In this document: piece by piece, positions 57,699 through 64,000 of the stretch
How the letters are laid out: each line of letters starts with the position of its first letter
Numbering within the stretch: position 1 is the first letter of the stretch
NCBI GenBank assembly: GCA_008508345.1
Contig: QNGE01000102.1
Coordinates: forward strand, 350,679 to 414,678
Length of the DNA: 64,000 bases
DNA from: Paragonimus westermani
Lineage: Eukaryota > Platyhelminthes > Trematoda > Plagiorchiida > Troglotrematidae
Direction: 5' to 3'
Program-made: the position numbers and the translations under genes
Notes under the pieces: generated by a model
What the model was told of the DNA's origin: nothing
Database searches by the model: none
Seen by the model: the letters and a program-made list of their open reading frames with translations, nothing else

Positions 57699-58229
57699 CT
57701 ACTCAGAATTGTTTTCCATCTTCCAGTTGTGCCACAAAAAGTTATACATTGCTTGATCTTCCCCATGTAATCTACCCCGATCTCGACCTAGAGGATCCAC
57801 TATGTTTGGCAAGCCAAGCCCATCGTGGACAGTGGACGAAGTGTGCACGGGATGTTCGCCGTATGATTTCAAAACAGTCGTTGATTGAAGCCTACCAGTA
57901 ACAAAACAAGTCAGTGGAATTGCCAAATAATGTGTTGCCAACAGAGCCACACGTGGATAGCTACTTGACTTTTCTGCCCACCAGATTAATGGGTCTTCTT
58001 CCAATCCGATTGGTTCTTCACGAAGGTAACGGTCCACTTCAGACAACGAGGTTCGTGGAAAGCACTGCAAGCCGAACACATTTTGCAATCCGACCGTGTC
58101 TGCTGATGATTTGGATTTGTTCAACAACGAGGTACTCGGTTCCGAGAGAGAGGGATATGTGCAAGTAGTGGTGAGTTTGATGGAGCTACCTCGAGACGCA
58201 CCATCCGACGGCAATCGCAGTGTTTCGAC
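57699..58229 (-). CDS. hAT-like gene, last exon(s) with the dimerisation domain
   Basis: The acceptor is 'aaacttttcag'. It reads V-E-T-L-R-L-P, a Ser/Thr-rich linker, then S-L-S-E-V-D-R-Y-L-R-E-E-P, E-E-D-P-L-I-W-W and L-L-A-T-H-Y-L-A-I-P. The frame stays open to TGA or TAG near 57699-57701, ending R-G-R-L-H-G-E-D-Q-A-M-Y-N-F-L-W-H-N-W-K-M-E-N-N-S-E. A possible phase-1 intron (donor gtaggc after F-V-T-G, acceptor 'ggatcctctag') would remove about 105 bases and bring R-D-R-G-R-L closer to the domain, nearer the family layout. The usual S-V-P-S-E-R-x-F-S block after A-I-P is not recognisable in either version. Confidence 0.7.
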   Translation of the reverse strand, partial: VETLRLPSDGASRGSSIKLTTTCTYPSLSEPSTSLLNKSKSSADTVGLQNVFGLQCFPRTSLSEVDRYLREEPIGLEEDPLIWWAEKSSSYPRVALLATHYLAIPLTCFVTGRLQSTTVLKSYGEHPVHTSSTVHDGLGLPNIVDPLGRDRGRLHGEDQAMYNFLWHNWKMENNSE

Positions 58230-61200
58230 CTGAAAAGTTTATCAACAGAAAAAAAGACATTAACATGTGAATGACAATTTCCGTGCAATCGTCAACGCAT
58301 AGTGGGAACAACAAAAAACCGAAGTCCAGTTGTCCCTGTTAAACAAAGTTTCTTTGGAAAAGAAATTTTTCTGCCAGTGGGAAGTCGTTTCTAACATGAG
58401 TATGCCTACAACTTCCATAGCGAAGAAACAGAGTGAATTTTAGCGTAAACCGTGGAATTTATGCCTATTTTTCGTGACAATGAAAAGAAGTCTCAGCAAT
58501 ATCTACTTGAGAAATGAATTCAGTCTCGTTCAGTTGAAGCTTCTTCCGGAGAGAGGTTGATTGGACAGACTACTTGAATGTAGAGGTTGTGATTAACTAT
58601 GTGTGATGTTCAACTCGGAATTAACTGAATCCCCGACCATACACAGCTGTAAGCTTCTGATTATGTCAGCAAATGCCGGTGGGAAGAAGCAATATTGAAC
58701 AAAAAATTGCACTAACCTTGGACCTCAACATTTTAACCGTTGCTGGCTTGTGTTCTTCCACATGCTTTTTGAAACGAGGGTCTAGCAGACTGGCTAACTG
58801 CAGCGTGTCACGCATGACACCAGATTCCGGATATGACATGGCCAAATGCTTTAGAATTATTGCCTTGAATTCCTCGACGACATCAGCCTGTTCAGGAACT
58901 TCCCTGGGCACATTGCTTTCTGCCTGAATGTTCGACTCGACAGCAGTGTCCATTGCATTAGTGAGTGGTGCAAGATGGGTTTGACTTAAATTTTGTAAAA
59001 TCGGTTCGATCATAGACGCCGTAAGAATGAGATCATTGCGATGAATAAGTTCAACGGTTTGGTTGGTAGTCTGCAAAACAATTGAACGGAACGTCACTAT
59101 TAGAACCTGAAATAAAATTGTGGTTAGAAATCCCAGAGATAGAAGTTTGTAGTGATAATTAAAAATGAACAAGATTTCACTAATTTTTTGTCTTGTCCCA
59201 GAACGTGCTTATTACCTTGCTTTACACAGTTTTTCTAATGACGGTGCGCGATCATTTACACAGGAAGTGTAAAACTAACTGAATAGCTTTTATGATAGCT
59301 TTTAATATTTGAACCTGGGCTGCTAAACTAATACAGATTCTGACGAATCATATAAATAGTGCAAGGTCATTTGTGTGTTGTACCACTATGTTATACTTTG
59401 GTCACGCTCAAACAAGATTTGTGGAGAAAATCAATACCACTTTTTCGTGGATAGACAGGACGAACTCAAACACTTGTTCGTGAAGGGGCTTAGTTAAATC
59501 ATTGCGACGAAGATCTCGAGACCAAAACACCCTAAAATTATGGGTGATAATTCATATCTCACATCACAAGCTGGTGGTCGATTGTATTAAAAATAATTAC
59601 CAGTTTGGGTAAATCAATCACAAGTCNGATTGTATTAAAAATAATTACCAGTTTGGGTAAATCAATCACAAGTCTTACTAGAATGAAAAGGCTACTTTTA
59701 GGCAAGTACCAAAGTGTATTCGGCCGTACTTGATTAAACAACAATGGACGTTAGATTTGAGATTAGCCAGAGAATTTTAATCTCTCCACATGGTTATGGT
59801 AGACCATTTGAGGGGAAAGTATGGTTACGACAAAACAGTGAACACCAAGGTTCCGTACACCCATGAAGTACCTGGTTTATCATTGTCCTCCCAATGGATT
59901 CACTTAGTTTCAGACACATCGACTTGTTTATACCCTGCCTGTAGAACAGTACTGTGAGTTCGATACCAGAATTTAAACAACTACCTCTTTTTTAAGTACA
60001 AATAATAATTAATTTTACCGTAATATGATACTCCCCAACAGACGTTTTAGCATGGAACCCACTTCATTCTCAGCTGGACGAACTGTTTCTATTCCCCCTC
60101 TTATGTCGCTCACTTGATTCTCGAAGGAAAATGAACATGGCTAATTTCATGAGTTCACTAGCTGACAACTGGAGTGGATCATCAAAATTCTAGTGCTGAC
60201 CTACTGTCAGGACAAACTAGCCATTCACATCACATCACATGTGACTATGTGATAGAATATGACAAGTAACATATTACTTTACTAATTAGTAGTGTGACAG
60301 ATTTGTAATTTGGATTTGTAACTGTTTTATAGTAGTGGTACCACTTACTTCCAGAACAGTTTGTAGCCTCTTGAAAAGTTGAATATCCTTCTCCGACAAC
60401 GACGAGTCTGGAGTTCGTACACTTATGATTTTTAGCAGACTGAACGCCTCCGACCAGGATTCACAAGCACAGGCAGCAGTAGCTGCTTCATAGTTGGCTT
60501 CCTCAGAGTGCAAATAGGAATTTTTCACATTTCCGATATCTGTGGCAGATTTGGGTGGCACCAGTTGAGCTTTATGCAGTGAACTCTGTTTTAAGGACAA
60601 ATTTTTTACTTCAGTCGTATAATCCGCTTCCAGTTCGACAGACTTCATTGCCTGATTTCCCCGATCCAAAAGTGTTTGAACACAAGGAAGTTGTAAACCA
60701 GCCTGATAGGAGAAGAATGGTGGTATCGTAAGAATCAAGTAGATAGTAGAGTCGTACAAATCTCATTTACCTATTAGGATGAATATAACGAATCGAGAGT
60801 AATTTATAATGTTCTGTTTAAATTGTAGCAGCCGAACACAATCAGCCGACAAAAGTATATAAGTGCATAACTACTAACACATTACCAGGCTTACTTCGAT
60901 GACGGAATAAATGAGAAGTTATTGTTACAGTTACTAGACTAGCTTCTGTATATCTACATGCTGACTGCCTGACAAAGGGGCGTATAGAACACCCGGTTTG
61001 GATAGCATTCTGACCTAAACGATCAGTCAACACTGGCAAATAAGTTTAAGGATAAAATGTCTGTTGGTGAATTGCCAGCCAATCAGAAATCTGTTAAAGT
61101 ATACCAGGAGGCAGGAAAATAAATGTATGTCTTGAGTGGACCCGGGTAAGGGAAACAGTTCATAAACTAACAGTGATCTCACTTCAAACGACAGACCAAA

Positions 61201-61611
61201 TGATAGGGCAAACTCTTCTTCGATCACCTATGGATAGGAACACCGTGTTGATTTTTAGCACTTTAAACCTAAGTTTACTCGATTTACTGAATTCTGTACC
61301 AGTATGAATAACGCGGCAGTCGGTATACAATTGTGCGGTTAAGCAACTTGCCAACTCACAATCACGGCTCTGGTCAGTGCAGATACCAGGCAAGGAATGA
61401 TGAGGTATTCGGTTGTCGTATCTTCCCGATCCTCACCCTGGTTCAAGAGCATGCGGGATACTGTCTGAACCTCGTTTGTCACCACTGGACACGGCCAACT
61501 GGAGCTGAGTTCGTTTGTTGATGGTGTGCTTGAAATAACGGACGATGACAGTTTCGTGAACCGTGAGTGATAGCGTTGCAGAGTTTGCTTCAAGGAGTCC
61601 ATTGTGGTAAG
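57699..61611 (-). CDS. Multi-exon hAT/ZBED transposase-related gene
   Basis: Minus-strand gene with at least five exons (61611-61360, 61227-61183, 60702-60349, 59070-58717, 58229-57699). All have AG acceptors and GT donors; the first four introns fall in phase 0. Exon 3 ends with W-S-E-A-F-S-L-L-K...L-S-E-K-D-I-Q-L-F-K-R-L-Q-T-V-L-E. Exon 4 continues T-T-N-Q...L-T-A-S-M-I-E-P-I-L and contains L-L-D-P-R-F-K, a hAT signature. Exon 5 contains E-V-D-R-Y-L...E-D-P-L-I-W-W...A-T-H-Y-L-A-I-P, the hAT dimerisation domain, and ends N-F-L-W-H-N-W-K-M. Neither a BED finger nor the R-W-N-S region was found. The first exon is probably outside what I can see. It may be a domesticated transposase (nuclear DNA-binding protein) or a decaying, intron-containing transposon. 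Confidence 0.7.
58717..59070 (-). CDS. hAT-like gene, exon D
   Basis: 118 codons. The acceptor 'ttgttttgcag' (59071-59073) makes the join L-E / T-T-N-Q; an alternative AG 36 bases upstream ('ttatttcag') would add 12 residues. The donor is gttagt. It contains D-L-I-L-T-A-S-M-I-E-P-I-L-Q-N-L, V-V-E-E-F-K-A-I-I-L and L-A-S-L-L-D-P-R-F-K-K-H-V, in the order found in ZBED-type hAT proteins. Confidence 0.7.
59580..59674. repeat. Exact 47-bp tandem duplication around a single N
   Basis: 59580-59626 and 59628-59674 are identical, separated only by the N at 59627. Most likely two contig ends that overlap but were joined with a one-base gap. It lies in the intron between exons C and D of the hAT-like gene. 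Confidence 0.85.
60349..60702 (-). CDS. hAT-like gene, exon C
   Basis: 118 codons. The acceptor is the strong 'cttctcctatcag' and the donor is gtaagt. It contains A-C-A-C-E-S-W-S-E-A-F-S-L-L-K and L-S-E-K-D-I-Q-L-F-K-R-L-Q-T-V-L-E, the helical region that precedes the L-T-L-S-x-V-x-P segment in hAT transposases. The D-x-x-T-R-W-N-S block usual in this region is missing. Confidence 0.65.
61183..61227 (-). CDS. hAT-like gene, exon B (15 codons)
   Basis: Reads V-I-E-E-E-F-A-L-S-F-G-L-S-F-E between 'tatccatag' and 'gtgaga'. Its length is a multiple of three and it joins exons A and C in frame. It is too small to be certain. Confidence 0.4.
61360..61611 (-). CDS. hAT-like gene, exon A
   Basis: 84 codons in phase 0. 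The acceptor is 'ttttcctcttaag' just above 61611 and the donor is gtgagt (plus-strand actcac, 61354-61359). The fourth codon is ATG (61602-61600), opening M-D-S-L-K-Q-T-L-Q-R-Y, which could be the true start if the upstream AG is not used. The sequence is Ser/Thr-rich and not recognisable alone. Assignment rests on phase and position. Confidence 0.5.
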
Positions 61612-61753
61612 CTTAAGAGGAAAAGTGGACGACAGGTTGACGTTACTGTAGTACAACACGCAAATGACCGACCCGTATACTTTGGTTTACACAATGAAGA
61701 TTAAAAATTAGAATAGCCTTCTTCATGTATACAAAACTTCAGAGTGTGCACCA

Positions 61754-62814
61754 GCGCAGAAAGAGTGTTGCGATACGGTTCTGTACTTTGCCTATTCTCA
61801 GCAGTCACAAGTGCAAAGCATGCAGGTTATATACGACAGACGGGGCATACTCATACACGTATATTCACGTCCGATATTATGTCGCCAACACCACGACAAC
61901 CCGACAGATTGTTTCAATCACTGTAACTGCGAATGAACTGATAGACAAAGCGAGAGAGAACAATTAGACGAACTGCGCTCACAACTGTGTAAAACTGGTT
62001 CTTTTGGTGATTTGTATCTAACGCAACTGAACAGCTGCATAGGCACAAGGTAGAGCAGAGTTGAATTTGTGATTGACGTAATTTGTTAAATGATCTACTC
62101 TGAATTGCAGGAATAAAATTATCTTTCTTTTGAGTCTTCTGACCCGGCCCATTGTATTTATTCATCATGTTGTGGATTTTTGTGAATTTTTCGAGATGTC
62201 CTTATCATTTATTATTCTGTCTGCCGCTTTTCACGGGTGCAGGGAAGCCTGACTCCATGAAGCAGGGTATTAGGCAAATCTGCCTTGTATCCTGTCGAGG
62301 CAAAACTAATCGTGAGTGCAGTTTGTTTAATTGTTCTCTCTCACGTTGTCTATCAGTTCACTCGCAGCTACAGTGACGTTCAACTAATCAGAATAAACTG
62401 TAAACTATCTCAGCGAGTAACAGAACACGTCCCGAAATGGTCAAAGCAACTGATGACACAACACTCACCAACCGGTGGATCCGTTGCTCACAATCCCGCA
62501 TCATCGATTACTAGACACGTCAGGACAACAGTTTGATTCACTTAGCTCATTCAAACTAGCGTTATGCGGTCAGTACTCTAGCTACTGGTTTTAAGCGAAG
62601 CTATGTTGATCAGAATTCGCCAACCGGCTTTGTGTATACAAAAGCGATTGAAACAATCTGTCGGGTTGTCGTTGTGTTGGCGACATAATATTGGACGTGA
62701 ATATAGGTGTATGGGCATGCCCCGTCTGTCGTATATAACCTGCACGTTTTGCACTTGTGACCGGTGTGCATAGGAAAAATGTAGGACCGTATTGCAACAT
62801 TCATTCTTTCTGCT
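61754..62814. repeat. Foldback element with two pairs of inverted arms
   Basis: The left arm 61754-61922 matches the reverse complement of 62645-62814 (shared 'ttatatacgacagacggggc', 'atattatgtcgccaacac', 'ccgacagattgtttcaatc'). A second left segment, 61920-61981 ('gaactgatagacaa', 'gagagagaacaatta'), matches the reverse complement of 62312-62377. Order on the plus strand: A, B, spacer, B', a 270-bp insert, A'. No coding sequence was recognised. It lies just upstream of exon A of the hAT-like gene, possibly within an intron. Confidence 0.75.
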
Positions 62815-63780
62815 CTTATATAGGTATCGGGAACCGAGATTTCTGTCAGTTATTTCAATAAATACGCTCAACATTTTGCTTGAAGCTCAAAAACCACCCA
62901 AAGCGGTAATCGAGCCATTTCGTTTCGACCTAACAGACGAAGGTTTACATTAACAATAATGACAAGTGAAACTAGCTGAAAACGGAACGTAGCCCACGTT
63001 TCTGAACGTTAACAGTTCTCTTAAGTGTGGCCATTTTATAATTTAACTGTCAACTCGACATTTTAAGGTGAGTGCAACCGGTAAACAGTTAGTATGCCAC
63101 GGTTGTGTATACATGGGGTGGTAAGCTAAACCTGCAGAATCGGATACTCAACGTTAAGACTTAACTGGACCAAAAATGGTCTTTTTTGCCATTGTTAGTT
63201 TAGCTTGGGTGTTGTCTGGGAAAAATAACTGTCCTGGATAGTTTAAGGTAGATAGCTGGGCAATATCACAAGGTTTACCCTCACGGACGCACCTCAGTGG
63301 GTTTGCGCATTGGCTACTAGACATACACGGTTGCTTTCCTGTTCCAGAATTTCCTACCGTAATTCGTATGCTGTTTGTTTTCAGGAAGCTGTAGATTGTT
63401 TCTATTAGCGACCTATGCCACAACTACAAAAGTACTGCGTGATCGAATTTGGCAGGTGATATCAATATCTAAACACGATCACCTATTCTGACATATTAGG
63501 ATTTTATCATGGTTCGTTTGAATAAACTTCCATTGACGGTGTCAAACTGGTATCCATACACTGGACTTGGACATCCGCGATTCGTTTCCGTTCTGGTCAT
63601 TTTCACTTTGAAGAAGTATGGAGCCGATAGAGTTAAATCGGTTAAACCACGCGTGTGTGTAAAAGAAACGGACAAACTTGTACGGCATTATATCTATTCG
63701 CAGTATATGCATTCCGAAATGGTAACTCAGTCGATTCAGCTATGATGCTCTAACCGTTGCGGCACTATAGATCCGCTTAT
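62815..63780. other. Unassigned DNA
   Basis: The minus-strand frame 63154-63423 has a Cys-containing stretch (C-M-S-S-S-Q-C-A-N-P-L-R-C) but no recognisable domain or clean exon borders. Confidence 0.35.
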
Positions 63781-63813
63781 TCGAATCTGTACGTTAGAAA
63801 CTGGACACTCACC

Positions 63814-63971
63814 TCGATACAGTCGTATAAATAACTTTGCAATTGAGGTGTTCGAATGGAGGAGCAGTGAACGGCAAGGTTGGCGAGGAATGTGTAGGGA
63901 CCATCAGTAGGAGAGGCTAAGATGCCAATATTATTCGTTGGGATCACTTTTCTTGTGGGCCATAGTTCCAT
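63814..63971 (-). CDS. Possible exon at the window edge
   Basis: The minus strand reads T-D-G-P-Y-T-F-L-A-N-L-A-V-H then T-P-Q-L-Q-S-Y-L-Y-D-C-I-E, followed exactly by gtgagt, a consensus donor. The upstream border is uncertain: 'ggcatcttag' at about 63931 is one candidate, and the frame also continues towards the window end. No family recognised. It could be an upstream exon of the hAT-like gene or of an unrelated gene. Confidence 0.4.
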
Positions 63972-64000
63972 TGAAAAAGTTAAGGATGCCGAGCCTGTAC

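Overview
The window looks like animal nuclear DNA that is gene-poor and dominated by transposon remains. The evidence is long stretches without coding, GT-AG split exons, and overlapping remains of several retroelement classes: a Penelope-like element (PLE), three kinds of non-LTR retrotransposon, tRNA-like short repeats, and a hAT-related gene. The mix fits a flatworm, most likely a digenean fluke. That is inference from repeat content; no marker gene settles it. No rRNA, ordinary single-copy tRNA, CRISPR array or operon-like cluster was seen.

Layout. 1-830: C-terminal end and 3' tail of a LINE whose protein ends in a C2H2 finger. 1.8-4.2 kb: tRNA-like repeat copies and a fragment of a PLE GIY-YIG endonuclease. 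4.45-6.9 kb: CR1/Jockey-like LINE pieces. 8.6-9.2 kb: a reverse-strand fragment of the first LINE family. 13.24-16.08 kb: a nearly complete PLE with a 14-bp target-site duplication, RT and GIY-YIG domains, and hammerhead-ribozyme-like termini. 16.1-36.6 kb: mostly unassignable DNA with two tRNA-like repeats, an inverted 5'-truncated copy of the CR1-like 3' end and AT/CA microsatellites. 36.6-43.6 kb: a decayed second-PLE terminus, another tRNA-like repeat, a second copy of the C2H2-ended LINE, a 763-base run of N, an R2-like RT on the minus strand, and another PLE terminus. 43.6-57.6 kb: no recognisable gene, apart from a third PLE terminus, a diverged tRNA-like repeat and an ATC microsatellite. 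57.7-61.6 kb (minus strand): a multi-exon gene whose protein resembles the C-terminal half of hAT/ZBED transposases. 61.75-62.82 kb: a foldback repeat. 63.8 kb: a possible further exon.

The only open reading frame that clearly stands out by length is the PLE reverse transcriptase (552 codons). The best candidate for a functional host gene is the hAT-like locus, because four of its inferred introns are phase 0 and join hAT blocks in the correct order. The most interesting element is the PLE. Its 3' end carries a hammerhead-like fold. Its 5' end carries an inverted copy of the 3'-end/5'-start junction, so the insertion begins with a large hairpin. The single N characters at 33414, 47902 and 59627 look like assembly joins, one of them flanked by an exact 47-bp duplication.
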